NCBI GenBank assembly: GCA_002150815.3
Contig: NDFF03000116.1
Location: 62,001-126,000 of the forward strand
Origin: Grammothele lineata
Taxonomy: Eukaryota; Basidiomycota; Agaricomycetes; Polyporales; Polyporaceae
Direction of reading: 5' to 3'
DNA length: 64,000 nt
Positions 32,563 through 45,079 of the stretch are shown here, one piece after another. The position numbers and the translations under genes were made by a program. Each line of letters starts with the position of its first letter. Within the stretch, counting starts at the first letter, position 1. The notes beneath the pieces are model-generated. The model was not told where the DNA came from and did no database searches. It saw only the letters and a program-made list of their open reading frames with translations.

Positions 32563-33493
32563 TACTGGTATAATGTAGTGGGTCCGGGCTGAGTGCAAAT
32601 CGGTGATGAAGCTTAAGGAAGTCTAAGCGTCAGACGAGCAGCTGGCCAAAAAGAAGGCGGTAGGTTCCAAACTTACGTAACGGACGAAATGGCCACCGCG
32701 TCAGTACGATAGGCGCCTGCTTCATTCCTTCAGAATCCTTCTCTCTACTATCATGGTACTTACAGCTCTGCATGATTCGTGGAGCATTCTTCGACGGTTC
32801 AGCGCGTGCAATATCACGCGTCACACAATTTCAAGACGCTCCCCCGTGAGGTCATTCCCATCGACAAGATTGAGGAGGGGGATGATGCTTTCAGTGAGCA
32901 CATGCTGGAGAGATTACGCAGCGTGAATACGTATTCGAGCCATCGTCCGGGAGGATCCACGGAGTCAAGTGCGGCCGACAGCTGTCGAGGGTGGTGACGA
33001 GGGGTTAGAATGGTGATGGTGGTTGGTAGAGGGTTGGGCGGCGCTAAGACCAACGAGGCAAGACCACAAGACAACTTTGCGGTTCTTGTCCGGATCTATA
33101 GAAAGGAGAGAGGGCCTCGACGGGGCTGGGTGCCTGGCCGACGTCAGACTTGTCCGCGCAGGTGACGAACGCCGTCCGTCTACGCACGCGGCGAATTTCA
33201 AGAGTCATTCGAAAGTGCGCCCCCGACGCGTCCAATGGCTCAGGCGACCGCTGCGGCCGGCGGAGGCGCCCACACCCCGCAGATTTCGATGACCGCATCG
33301 TCCCTAGTCGCGCCCTTCCGAGTCCCGTCTGCTTCCCGCCTACTTAGTTCTCTCACCCCCCTCTCACCCCCGCATACACCCTCTCTTTCTCACCCTCTCT
33401 CTCCCCCACGTTCTCTCCACGACCTTTTTCCGCGCGATCCCGACATACCATCCTCATCCTCGGCCTTCCGCCGATCCCAACACTCGCTCAACC
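32563..33493. other. gap upstream of the YVH1 homologue
   Basis: 931 bp between divergent genes. A plus-strand frame near 32820-32997 (KTLPREVIPIDKIEEGDDAF) has protein-like composition but no ATG-led or splice-linked context that I could confirm, so it may be a relic exon. The last 150 bases before 33494 are C/T-rich, as in many fungal leaders. Confidence 0.4.
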
Positions 33494-35616
33494 ATGTCGA
33501 TGGATGAGATCGTGCCCAATCTCTGGGTCGGCGACCTACCCAGTGCTCTCAATACCGAAGGCCTTCGCGCGCACAACATCCGCAGCGTTTTGACCGCCAT
33601 GCGCGGCCGCGTCTCCATCCATGAGGTCCGTCCTTGATTGGTATCCCCGCGAGAACGTCCACCCCTGAAGTATTGCAGTACAGACCTTCATCCGCCACCA
33701 AATCAACATCGACGACACCGACACTGCCGACATCCTTCAGCACTTTGTGCCTGCCATCACTTTCATCGAGTCTGAGCTTAACAAGGGTTGGGGCGTCCTC
33801 GTTCATTGTCAGGCCGGAATGAGTACGTGCAGTGATGTTTATGCCAGGCGCCGTTTCATCTAAGGCGTGTTGCTTTTCCAGGTAGAAGCGTTTCCATCGT
33901 GGCCGCGTACCTCATGGTAACCCAAGGCGTGGACTGCGACACCGCGCTTGAGATCATCAGGAGGGTCCGACCTGACGTACAGTGCGTATCCTCCATCTCC
34001 CCCTGCTAGCGGTATCTGTGGCATATATGCGCGCATACATGCCTTGCGCCGTTTTCCTTGTTAATGTCATACTCATTTTCTGCTGCGTTCAGACCCAACG
34101 AGGGCTTCATGCGGCAGCTCGATATTTTTCATCAAGCCTCCTTCAAGGTTTCGAAGCGCGACAAGGAGACTCGCCTGTTCTACCTCGAACGAGTAGTGAA
34201 CGAGGTCATGAGTACGTCGCTACCGCATATATGCGGATCTCACAGTTCATCACTCCCCCGTAGATGGTGAAGGAGACATTGAGACGAGCATGTTTCCCAA
34301 GTTCCCCCGTAGCCCGTCGGATTCGCCCGCGCCTCAGCCCAAGCGCAGGATACGATGCAAAATGTGCAGGTAGGTGCCCACATTCTAGCCTATCTCTTCT
34401 TGTGTTCACGATCCACAAGACAAGAATTGGCTGCGCGGGAGCACATGCTGGACCATGGCCAACTAGGGCCTCCAACGCCGGCGGTCTTATCCGCCGCCAA
34501 CTCACGGAGACCGTCCATGAACGACCCCAAGCCTCTGAGTCCCCTCGCGTCCAGCGCCGCCGCCCCGCGTCGCGCATCCTCTGGCGCGGGCCCCAAGCCC
34601 AGCGTACCGCCCATGTCCCCCTCCGGAGTAGGCATCTCAAGACGACCGTCCCAGCACGAGCCCCTCCCCCGCTCCCGGCTCGGCTCCATCACCGAAGGCA
34701 GGCCGATGCGGGCCGCGCTTCTCGCGCTCGACGGCCCTTCCGCCCAGATCGGCCGCCAAGCATCGGACGCGCTCTCGGACTCCGCCCTCGACTCCGACGA
34801 CGAAGAGCCGTCCAAGCCCGAGCCTGCGCCCAACGGGGAGACGAAGACCCTCACTTCCCCTCCTCTTTCGCAGGGCCAGACACAAATGGTGACCAGCCCG
34901 TCGCCGATGAGCCCGTCCGCGGAGTCCTCCTCCACCGCCTCGTCGTCCGCCTCCGCTGCTGCCTCGACCCCCGGTTCGACGACCTCGCGCGCACACCAGC
35001 GCGCCTCTCTCTCGCTCACGTCCTCTTCCTCGTCCACCCCAAGCGCATTCGTCCACCCCTCAGATCTCGCCGCCCAGCTCGCGTCGCACCCCAAGCTCGC
35101 CGCGCTCCGGCCTCCCGCAGGACTTGCTATGACGCCCATGTCGCCCGTCTCTGCAGGCGCGGGCGGGTCGCCGACGCGCTCGCCGCAGCCCAGCCCGGGC
35201 ATTGCAGCGGCGATGAAGGGATCGAACTACTTCACGCCCGTGAGTCCTCCAATACTGGTCAACCCCAAGTGCTCGGGGTATTTCGTCGAACCGGTAAGTG
35301 TCCCCACTTCCTCTACGGTGTAGGAAGGCTAGACCGACTGACATGATGCGCTCACTCGGTAGATGAAGTGGATGGAGCCGTTCCTCGAGCAGGGCAATAT
35401 GGCGGGCAAGATCGTCTGCCCGAACAAGAAGTGTGGCGTGAAGCTCGGCAACTACGACTGGGCGGGCGTCTGCTGCAGCTGCAAGGAGTGGGTCGTCCCG
35501 GTGCGTCTCATTTCTTCTCTGCTCCCTCCCACGACTGCTTCCACTGACGTGTGCGCCCGTCGGCTCTTATGTAGGGCTTCTGCATCCACCGCTCGAAGGT
35601 GGACGAGGTTGTATGA
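33494..35616 (+). CDS. YVH1: dual-specificity phosphatase, YVH1/DUSP12 type
   Basis: Starts MSMDEIVPNLWVGDLPSAL. The phosphatase signature VHCQAGM-SRSVSIVAAYLM is split by an intron near 33825-33880, and carries the catalytic Cys and Arg of HCxxGxSRS. The general-acid Asp lies in INIDDTD. A Ser/Pro-rich linker of about 250 residues follows. The zinc-binding C-terminus then begins at CKMCR and continues CSGYFVEP, WMEPFL, GKIVCPNKKCGVKLGNYDWAG, CSCKEWVVP and GFCIHRSKVDEVV. In yeast Yvh1 releases Mrt4 from pre-60S ribosomes, a job that needs the zinc domain more than the phosphatase. Both halves are intact here. Confidence 0.94.
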
Positions 35617-35657
35617 TATGATATCGAGTTTCTGTCTGCCTCTTTGCTGGACTGATG

Positions 35658-35678
35658 CCATCCATCCATCCATCCATC
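35658..35678 (+). repeat. CCAT tetranucleotide repeat
   Basis: Five perfect CCAT units in the 3' UTR region of the YVH1 homologue. Confidence 0.8.
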
Positions 35679-35908
35679 TGGGGAGTGCTCCTGTGGCTAC
35701 TTATTGGATACGGACGGACGTTCGCGCGTCCGCATGTGCCCTGTCACCGCTCTGTAGCGATACATCATACCACACTATATCATCACAAACACACGAACGA
35801 ACAACAAAGATGTAGCCTTATCTAACACCCTTCTTCCGTCTTCCGCCCCCGCATGTCGTTTGCGGCGTATCCTGATTCTTCAGTCCGAGTTTGAGCAACA
35901 CAACGCAA

Positions 35909-37157
35909 TTAGCCAAGGGCCAAGCTGTGGTCATCCCAAACCAGAATGACCGCCCGTCAGCTCGGAAGTTAGAGGATTTGGATGGTACGCACTTCTTCAG
36001 CCCCTGTGCAGATCCGTTGAACTCATCCTGGTCGCCAGGGTTCGCCCCCGAGTCCGCGTACTGCCAGAACGTCGTGTACCTGCGTCCGCCGCCGGGCGTG
36101 TCAGCTGCCAGAGTCCAGACCGACCCTCTCTTCGACGCTTCGCCGCAGCCACGCTGCTAGTGGGATGTGGCAGCAGAAGGGGGTTGAAAGGGAACTCACG
36201 ACCACCCGGCGGGGAGCGTGCCGATGCTGGACGCGTAGCGCGCGATCCAGAGCGGGTTCGTGGATGCGAACGCGGCGCTGTTGCCCGTGCAGGTCGTCCA
36301 CCAGTCCGTCGTCGTGTAGATCACTGCGTCATAGGCCTGCGTCAGATACGTGGCGCTCATAAGGAAGGGGGGCAAGCGGTATGGCTGGGCTGACCTGGAT
36401 ATCTGCAGGACACGGCAACCCAACTCGTTAACACGCTTTGAGAGAGGCTCGACGAATGAAGAGACCTACACGCCGGTGGAAGAGTGGTACGTGTCTGAGA
36501 AGTCTTTGATCCAAGAGACCATCGCCGACGCGCTCAGACCGTAGCACTCCGCGCCGCTCGGGTTGTCTGCAGGGAGCAAGGGCGCAAAACCTGTCAGCAA
36601 GACGGTCTGCCCTCTAGAAGGGAGCATTTGGAAAGCGCTCACACTCAATGTCAAGCGCGCCGGGGAGGGTAATGCCGTCGCCCGACCATCCACCTGGCGC
36701 GTCCGAGTCCGACCCATGAGAAGCCAGCTACCAAAAGTCGAGGACGACAGCCGCCACTCACCGCCATGCGCGAGGAAGTACTTGGCCTGCGTCGCGCCCG
36801 AGGACGAGTCCGGGTGCGCGAAGTGGTACGCGCCGCGGATGAGGCCCGCGCTCGTCGCGCCGTCGTAGTTGGCCGAGAAGTTCGGGTCCTGATAAGCTGC
36901 CGGGGACGAAGGTGAGCACGTTGCGCCCCCTGTTCGAGCGTCATAGAACAGGAGGACAAGTGCTTACTGGTGCCCTCGGTAGCCTTGATGTAGACGAAGG
37001 AAAGGCCGTTGGACACGAGGGTGTTGAAGTTGACTGTGCCCTGGTAATGTGAGATGTCGACGCCCTTCGGGTTCGCGCGTTTCTCGTGCACGGGAGAGGC
37101 AACAACTGCGCCTGCAAGAACAGCCGCGAGGGCGAGGAATGGTGTAACGAGCTTCAT
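35909..37157 (-). CDS. secreted GH25 lysozyme (N,O-diacetylmuramidase)
   Basis: ATG at 37157 opens a signal peptide (MKLVTPFLALAAVLAGAVVA). GVDISHYQGTVNF follows, with the first catalytic-site Asp, then VYIKATEGT. Later exons encode the DxE site LPGALDIE, SWIKDFSDTYH, IYTTTDWWTTC and FWQYADSG. The last splice completes GLKNLALG before TAA at 35911. Seven or so small exons. GH25 enzymes hydrolyse peptidoglycan. The fungal Chalaropsis-type enzymes are thought to descend from bacterial genes and may serve in bacterial killing or nutrition. A TATAAAA lies 67-73 bp upstream of the ATG. Length and motifs are regular. Confidence 0.93.
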
Positions 37158-37969
37158 CGGACGGTGGGGATGGTCAGCGGCGTTGACTTCAGCAACCAAC
37201 TATCCTCCCCTAGCTGCGTCCTGTTTTATAGCAGTGCATAGTAGTGACCGCACCCGCGAAGACCATGGTCCCACCCGCTGACCTCGACCCACATGTCTAT
37301 AGCACAAGGTGGAGGCATCGGCAGAAGCGCGGTAGCCCACAGGGAGAACTACACGAAGTGGCCTTTTGACAGGTCGGCATGGTGCGCTGACGTCCCTTCC
37401 TCGCGACGCTGTCATTCACGAGCCTGGCTATTCGCAGAGCGCCATCTGTGCTCACTTTCCCGAGGAGCGCGAGAGGTGGATCGTGGCGGGATGGTGGGCG
37501 GGAAAGAGGCGCGTCGCGCGGCTCAGGTGGATCATCCATCATTTACTGTCAAGCCTGGCTTCAATATCGATGCATTTGTATAAATGAACTCCGCGAGCAT
37601 CCCGTGCCGCCGGCCCCTAAAAGAATAACGTCCAACACACGATGGACATAGCATACTGATATATCCAGCAATCAAGAGCCCGTCGAACATGCATCCAAGT
37701 TCTCTGAGTCGCTAGTGAGCAGCTGAGATGCAAGCTACCGTGCGCAGGCCCCTCAGACGCCACAAGGTTCAGACATCTACAGATGGTGGGCCCGTGAGCG
37801 ATCACCCGTCGCCGCCAGCTCAAGCCCACGACGTTGTCCATCTCCAATCACTATTTACGTCGAGGACTGATAGTACAAGTGCTGGATCTTCCAAGTTACG
37901 TGGTTTACAACAGTTCACATTCCACTCAAGCCGAACAGTCATGCGTTCCTATGGGGTCGGAGGGACTCA
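37158..37969. other. intergenic region upstream of GH25
   Basis: 812 bp between the stop of the DUF4470-MYND gene and the GH25 start, both on the minus strand. It holds the GH25 TATA box. No gene seen. Confidence 0.5.
37224..37230 (-). promoter_or_regulatory. TATA box of the GH25 gene
   Basis: TATAAAA on the minus strand, 67-73 bases upstream of the start codon. Confidence 0.6.
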
Positions 37970-40900
37970 TTACGCCTTGCACTTTGGCTTGTGCCGCGCC
38001 CAGTCCTTCTTCTGACACGCCGTCGAGCAGTAACGCACTTTCTGGCATCCTTTGCACATCATTATCTTCGGCTTCCCCTTCCCGCGGCACACCGAGCACT
38101 TGTGCGCCGCAGGGTCGCGCCCGACCGTCTCGAGGTACGAAACCGCGAACAACGGAGAGAGCGCGATGCGCGTTACGTGCGGCGCGAACGGCTTCCACGT
38201 CGCCACCTTCTTGAAGCCGTCGACGTCCTTCCCGCGCCCGCACGCGCAGAGCGGGTCGAGCTCCATCTCCTGTGTGAGGGGCACCGCGCGCGAGGCGAGG
38301 TACGCGCAGTCGTCCGCGTGCGTCCACGTACGGCAGCGCTCAGCGAGCGCAGGCAGGAGCTGCTTCCATGCCTCCATCTCGCCCTCGTACACACGCACGG
38401 AGATCATCTCTCCCGAGTGGACGAGTCTGCCGAATGGTTGCTCGATGGCCATCAGCAGACGCGGCGTGAGCGGCAGGACGTACGCATCGCACGCGACCGA
38501 GTGCGCAGCAAGGTCGTATCGGAGCTCGCCCACGAAGAGGACCGTGTCGCAGTTGTTCGTCTTCTCGTCGCGGAGGGAGAAGACGCGGCGGATGGGGTTG
38601 CCCTGCATGCCTGCGGAGTGGCCGATGATGTGGCCGATGCTGTCTTTGATGAAGAGCATCGCGTCGTCCTTGTTCTTCTTACGCAACGTCCGTTCGCGTG
38701 AGGAGAGCATGGACCCTAATAGCGGGCTCAGCCAAAAGTCGACATCCGCACCGGGTAGACGCAGAGGGGGAAGCTTGTCAAGCATGACGCGATGCATATT
38801 CCACGACGAGAGCATTGTTCCGTCCCCGGTCGTGGGGAATGGATTGAGCTTCATCCCATCGGGCTTCAAGAACGGCCCCGCAGGCGGAACGACAACCTGG
38901 CAGCAGGATTCGATAAGCGATTTCACTATAAGCGCAGCAGCCGAGCAGCACATACCTCGATGTACCTGGACTTCCGTGCTAGACGTAGTCTATTTTGACT
39001 CCCTACAATTGGGAAGGGGAATACGACATCCTGGACGTGGCCGGCGACCGTAAGGCGCATCACGCACGGTGAGAGCTGTGCAATCTCAGGCATGGCTCCG
39101 GCTCCGAACTCCCGAATGACGTCTTGATCCTCGATGTTCACCCGCACGTTGAGGTTGCTCACGAGCTCGCACTGCTCGTCCAACTCGGCCGCTGCTGCAT
39201 CCTGTCTTCCAATCTGGGCGCTGATAGATGCGTTCGGGGAGATAGCGGGGAGCTGGTCACGATCGTCGCGGGCCGATGGGAACGTCGGCTCCGGAAGAAC
39301 AAAGACGTGCTCCTCGTCCAGAAGGCCCGCGCTGTACACTTCGAGGGACAGCCCGAGCTTCGCGTGGAGGGGCACAGTACCGGTGGTACTCCTGACGCCA
39401 AGGACGACCCGCAACATATGTGGAGGCTCGATCTCGACCAGCAGAGGGGCAGGGACGATGAATGAGACGACCAACGGCTGAACTCCCTTCCTTCCATCGA
39501 CGTCTTCCTCGAACTGAACCCGGGGCGCCTTCGAGGTGCCAACAGAGACGACACGGCCGTAGCCAACATGGACAGCAGAGAAGGTGTTCATGGACCAAGT
39601 GCCGGTAATATGACACTGCATCGGCGGTGTGCCGACCTGGGATTGGTCGACGACCTGTTCAAAGTACGTAATCTTCTCCCTTGGGACCGCCAGGACTATC
39701 CTAACGACGGGAGGAATGAATTCCCATCCCTGGAACCGTCCGAGCTTGGCCATATGCTGGTTCCGAATCCACTGCTTGTAGTAGTCCACGGTGTAGACAC
39801 CCTGACGATGCAGGTGGGCGTAGAAATCGTTTCGGTTGACAGTGTTCATCGCCATTGTCGTGTCGGTACTCTCTAGATCAAACAATCGATCCATCACAGT
39901 TATCCAGTCCTCCTGCGGGATTCGAAGCCGCTCCCGGACAAGCTTCAGGAAGAGTACGAAGCTCTCGCGCATGTAGTGGATCAGATTAGAGGTAGCGACA
40001 GCACGGACGAAGTTACGCTGATTCTGCTCGAAGAATTTTCTCGCATCTTCTTGCTCGAATACAGCCTGATAGATGTCGAAGAGGAGGGTCCCGAGCTGCC
40101 GTGGGTCAAAGGCGGGAGGGTGCTGAGCGCGACCAGAGCGCATGGCGAGGACGCTATCGCACGAAGAAGGCGATTTCCACGTGATGACTTGGTGGAACTG
40201 CCCCGTACCCATCGAGAGGAGATCCTTCGAGTCCTTCCGATGATTGCCTATCCGGTGCATAATGAGTTCGTGGATGTTAGACCGTGTAGCGAAGCCGGAG
40301 AGGTAGTCGATAGGGCAGAGATCGAGGAGAAGACCCATCGTGCCGATGTCAGCGTACAAGAGCTCTGCGAACTCCTTTGTCGCATCTTCTCCGCGAAAGA
40401 GTAGGGATTCTGTGTACATGACGCTGGATGGAGACATTGACAGCAGGGGTGTGGCGGCGACGAGAATGTTAAACAGTCCAATATGATCGACGAGGTTTGA
40501 TGTTTCGATGACATTGAACGTGGAAGGCGCCCGATTGTCAACGTACTCGACCTTGTCGAGACGGATGAAGGTAGTGCGGAACTGAGCCACGGGAACACCG
40601 GCGTTGAGCGTGTCCGTTCTGGCGAACGCACGAAGCGCATGACAAGCACCTGTGACCTCTGCGAGAAAGAAGCGTACGCGGATGTTGTTCCTCTCAGGAT
40701 CCAGCGCGGCGTGCTGGAATGCGAGGCACCAGTCTGAGAATTGCGCCTTCGCAGCGCCGACCATGTCAGAGGCGGATGGCGTACTGGCTGCGTTCCCGAA
40801 GAGGGCGGCGAAGTGGAAAGGAGCTAAAGGGTCAGTACCGTAGTGAACAGCACAGCCTTCCCCAGCAAGTGAATATGCGAAGGTAGGATTCAGGAATTTG

Positions 40901-41701
40901 GCATTAGCGATATCGGTAAGTTCTGTGAATGTGGTACCGGTCTTCCAAAAGTTGTGACCTTGCTTTACAGCTGCATCCTGCGCCTTGTAGAGGAGGAGAC
41001 CGGCCGACCGCGCGGCGGTCATCGGGTTCACGTTGGCATTCCTCTGGGACTTGAAAACGGCCATGTAAGCCTCACGAATTGCTTTTTTGCGGCGGGAAGG
41101 TAGATCAGGAAGAGCGACGTAGAGAGACCAGTGGCGACGAATTTCTGATAGAGTGTATGCGGTGGACACGCGGAGGTAGGGCGCATAGGGCGAGGCATAC
41201 CAAGTCTCAATGGTTGCGGAGAGGTTAACGAGCTTTTTGCACTGCGCAATAAGGGTGGCATGCGCTTGTCCATCGAGGTGCATGTGAAAGAAGATATTCC
41301 AGATGGCAGGTGTTGAGACTCGATCGGCGATGAGGGTGTACAGGAGCATATTGCGAGCTACGGTCTCTTCGGTAAGGATTGTACGATGCACAGCAAGATT
41401 GAGACGACGTGCCTAGTACGGCAGGATCGAAGTCGACGCATGTAAAGTCGAGGCTGCGAGACGCTACCGAAAGATAAACAGAAGATGTGAGAAACGACAA
41501 GGGAAAAGAGCTCCGACGGAGTTACTCACAAGGTCGAGGCTCGACATAATTACTGTACAGGATATGGCGAGGATCTCCGCAACCCAGCAGAAGAACATTG
41601 GCCCGTTCGTCAGGCGGAAGATCACGGGTCAAGGCGACAGCGGCGGTGTTGCCGATGGGGTAGAAAAAATATTTTCCCGGCCAGTACAGTGGATGAGACA
41701 T
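37970..41701 (-). CDS. large DUF4470 protein with C-terminal MYND finger
   Basis: Starts MSHPLYWPGKYFFYPIGNTA with LTRDLPP and LLLGCGDPRHILYS, the DUF4470 pattern at the N-terminus of many basidiomycete MYND proteins. A second small exon gives DFTCVDFDPAVL, and a long exon of about 800 codons follows (41400-39000). An intron after SRYIE joins to VVVPPAGPFLKPDG. The C-terminal finger is complete: CSVC, CKGC, YCSTAC, WARHKPKC. Total about 1,180 residues. The GCGDPR segment looks like a methyltransferase-type glycine motif, but activity is unproven. It is unrelated to the tandem MYND genes at 2.4-7.4 kb except for the finger. Confidence 0.9.
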
Positions 41702-42544
41702 AGTCGCAGAAGCAGAAGGGAGTGATAAAGAGGCGAAGGGAGTCACGACTGGTGTCTTTCAAGGACCGAGGCTCCCCTGAACCCTACGTGACGTTGCATG
41801 TCCCGGTGCTGCGGTAATTTGGGCTATCGGCGGCAGGGACCGTAGACGCTCTTTGCGCGTCTCATTCACGTTTGGCTTTAGGTTGTGGATGCCAGTCATT
41901 GTCCAGGTTTCGGATGGTCGGTAATCGTCAGTGGTCGCAGTTGACGGGTAAGGCCTGGAGCATAGAGCATACCCGGGAGGCTGTGGATGCTAAGGTCAGT
42001 CATCTCTTTGGTGACTAGAAGGCGGCTGAAGCGAGGTCGCATGGTGGGTGTGACAAGCAGTACATAGAGCCACTGATCAGGAACTTTAGTTGTGGAGATG
42101 CTGGAGGGAACCTTGGATTCAGAGGCATGTGTTAGAACGTTTGAGGCTAGTGACAACCTTCCCACCAAGATCAGCCTCGCGGAGGTATTCGGTGCCAGTG
42201 GCGGCGACACGTTTCGGTCCGTTCCGGACCGTATTTGAGACGCCCAAGAGGCTCGTCTAGCCTCGCTCCCGGGCCTCCCCAGCTCCTCGCCAACGTTAGC
42301 ACCTGGAGTAGACTAATCCTTACTCCCGCGATATCCTGTAAGACGGCGTTCGCAAACTAATCGAGGGCTCTCGCTAGCGATCATGCCCGCCGCAACGGCG
42401 CAACAGTATAAGGCTGCGCCCGCCCCGGGCTCGCGTTCGAAGATCATTATGAGTGACTTCAACTAAATACAGCTCCGTCATTCATGAGCAAACCTCATCA
42501 CCCAGAAGGACACTTGTTTCCTCCGACTCCGCGACACCACCAAT
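41702..42544. other. gap between LPMO and DUF4470-MYND genes
   Basis: 843 bp. A 104-codon minus-strand frame (42210-41896) has a GTG, not an ATG, and no recognisable domain, so it is not called. Promoter of the DUF4470-MYND gene expected. Confidence 0.45.
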
Positions 42545-43936
42545 TCAAGAGACCGGGGCGCTCTTAGTCTTCATCATCCTCCCCAAAACCGCCCGCCTCC
42601 TCACGCCGGCACCCCCAACAGCCCCACAAGCATCCGTCAGGGCACCCTGGGCAAGAGCGAGGTCCCCTGCGGGACAGTTGTCGCGTGCGCAGTTGTTGAA
42701 CGCGGCGACAAAAGTGTCCTTCGCTGCGCACAGGCAGGTGGCGTCCCCGGAGGCGCATTTGGGCGCAAGTGAAGAGGCTTGGGTGAGCTTCACAGAGAGG
42801 CACATAGACGCGCAGGAGGGGGCGGAGGCAGGGAGAGTGAGTGTGCCGCTGGAGCTGGACGAGGAAGGGGAAGAGCTGGAGGAAGAGGCCGAGTTGGAAG
42901 AGGACGGAGGGCTGGAATTGGTAGGAGCGCCTGAAGGCGCGGTGGAGCCCCCGGAAACGGCTGCGAGCACGGCTGGTCCAGGGACGGTGCTTTGGTCGAT
43001 GTTGCCCTTCTTGTACGCGCCCGGGAAGGAAACGGTCGCGAACTTGTCCGCGGCGTTGCCCGCGGCGCTCCCTCCGACCTTCAGCTGGCCGCAGAATCTG
43101 GCATTCGATGGAACGTGAGGTAAGATACGGAGGATTGCGTCCGGGGACAAGCAAGGAGAGGGGACTCACGGGTAGTACTGGTCCTGGCCGCCCTCCGCAC
43201 TCGAGGACTGCCCGAATGCGATGATCTCGAAGCGCATAATGTAGTCTCCGGCGGGGACGGACTCCGGGATCTGGACGTTATACCTGCCACGAAGCCGTCA
43301 AAATCTGCACACATCGAAAATATGCAAAGGCCGCATACCGATTCCCATCCACACCCTTGTCATACGCCGGCTTGAGCGTGTTCTGGATCCCGTTCGCCTC
43401 CTGCTGGATCTTGAAAAACTTGCCCTGCGTCGCGTCGAAGCTGGAGCAGTCGTCCGCGCATTGCGCAAGGTAGGTGAGCACGTGGCCCTTGGGGTGCGGC
43501 CAGCCCTCGCCCGGGTTCCCGGACACGACGAGCTGGACAGTGTCCCCCGCGTTCACGCTCATCTCCTGCCCGGCGCCTTGCGTAGCAAAGAAGGTTCCCC
43601 CTGGGGCGGCCACCTTGCCGAAGGGCGTGGCAGAGGACCCGCATGCGATCGCTTTACTATCCAGGACTGTGCCATGCGTCAGCTCGAGTTCGAGTTCGCG
43701 CAGGGACAAGCGGGCCGAGCTCAGCCTCCCGAGAAAGATGCACATTGCGATCCGATCCAGCCGGTGTTACTGGGCACGGCCCGGAAAGTTGACGATTTGA
43801 CGTCCGTCTTCTGCGCCTTGACGAGCTGCTGGCCCTTGATCCCCCACTCATTGATGAACCCGTGAGCCTCGACCGCGGACGGGGTGGTGGACATCGCGAG
43901 AAGCGCGGCGACGAGGATACGGGTGGTACCGATCAT
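42545..43936 (-). CDS. AA9-like lytic polysaccharide monooxygenase with CFEM-like C-terminal domain
   Basis: ATG at 43936 starts a signal peptide (MIGTTRILVAALLAMS) ending VEA, after which the mature chain begins HGFINEW. The N-terminal His would form the copper histidine brace. The next exon gives AIACGSSATPFGK and GDTVQLVV, then HPKGHVLTYLAQCADDC (second copper His). Later come VPAGDYIMRFEIIAFGQ and GQDQYYPFCGQL, with the Gln and axial Tyr. The region matches AA9 order, but RFEIIAF differs from the usual RHEIIAL. A Ser-rich linker follows, then eight cysteines spaced as in CFEM domains: CASMC, CASGDATCLC, CARDNC and a final C 15 residues on. It ends KSAPVS. No CBM1 and no clear GPI signal. 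It should act outside the cell on cellulose or another polysaccharide. Confidence 0.82.
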
Positions 43937-45079
43937 GTTAAACGTCAAGAATGAATGTGGATGTTTGGGGTAAAGGAAATCGTAGGTCGAACGGGTCGTT
44001 GAATAGAACAATGCCTGGATGGACTGCCTGCAGGTGAAGACGAAAAGGGTATTGCGGGGAGCGTAAGGGTTGAAGTAAGTGACGACCGGCGACACGAAGA
44101 GCCAGCGGCGTAGGTTGACCCATTTTATACGGATACGAGAGGGGACTAGCTGGTTCAGGCAAGGCTGCTGATTGTGCCGCTCGACGTCAACACTGGATGC
44201 CGTCCGGAGGCCGGGCGCGACTGTTCCCTTCGCACGCGACCGGAGCGAAAAGATCGCACTCTCGGGTCGGCGTTGTAGCAGGAGATGATGCGCACACTGC
44301 AAATGATTGGCTTGGCAAGTGTGCTGTGTGATTGCTAATACGCGAAGGCTTGCGATTCCGTAGCGGTCTCAGAGGCGGTAAAGCCGACTTCCCTCGGGTT
44401 TAGGCCGGCCCTAGAGAATATAGAGTATGTGACGTCAAATGAAGACTAAGCATCTTTCAGAGAGTATTGGGAGTCAAACGTACACATAGGCAGCTTGGGA
44501 AATCAATATTGCCATGGCCCCGGTGGAAGCGTAGGAAAATCCATTGGCGGAGTTGCATCCCACACTTTGAACAGAGCCTTGTTGCATGGCCGTGGAATTT
44601 TGCGATGACGGCTATATCCTATACAAGGCCAATGATGGCAATGAGTGTCGTCAAGAGATTGCAAGACTAGAGGCCTGCGCCACATGTCTATAGTCGCGCT
44701 CAGTGATTAGTTGTCGCCACGTCTACATGAGACTCGGACTGCGCTACGCACCTTCGAGTTGCCATCAGACCCTTACATTTGATATGTCACCTGTAATTAC
44801 TTCTTGACGGCTAAGCAGTTGGATGAAAGACGTCCAATCTACTTTTATTCCCTCGGGTTGAGTCTTCACGAACACAGGACCGTCTTGGTGACACGACTGA
44901 GAAGGTTACCGATAGAACAAATAATCCACTTAGTGGCGACACGTCTGTGAACATTGAATAGGGAACAGCACAGCGTAGGAACGACTCTGCAGCCGGCTCC
45001 GAGGAAGAAAACAATAATGATACAGCAAGTGTTGTACAGATAGGACAACGAAGAATCGCACCATCTAACCTAAACCAGC
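43937..45079. other. intergenic region upstream of the LPMO
   Basis: 1.1 kb between the RPC19 stop and the LPMO start, both on the minus strand. Contains the LPMO TATA box. No gene seen. Confidence 0.5.
44123..44129 (-). promoter_or_regulatory. TATA box of the LPMO gene
   Basis: TATAAAA on the minus strand, about 187-193 bp before the start codon. This implies a leader of roughly 150 bases. Confidence 0.5.

Noticed and set aside
37991..38701. plus-strand frames over the DUF4470-MYND gene
   Set aside because: They are antisense shadows. The minus strand has a complete MYND finger and a continuous long exon.
41896..42210. 104-codon minus-strand frame
   Set aside because: Starts with GTG, no domain, no splice partners.
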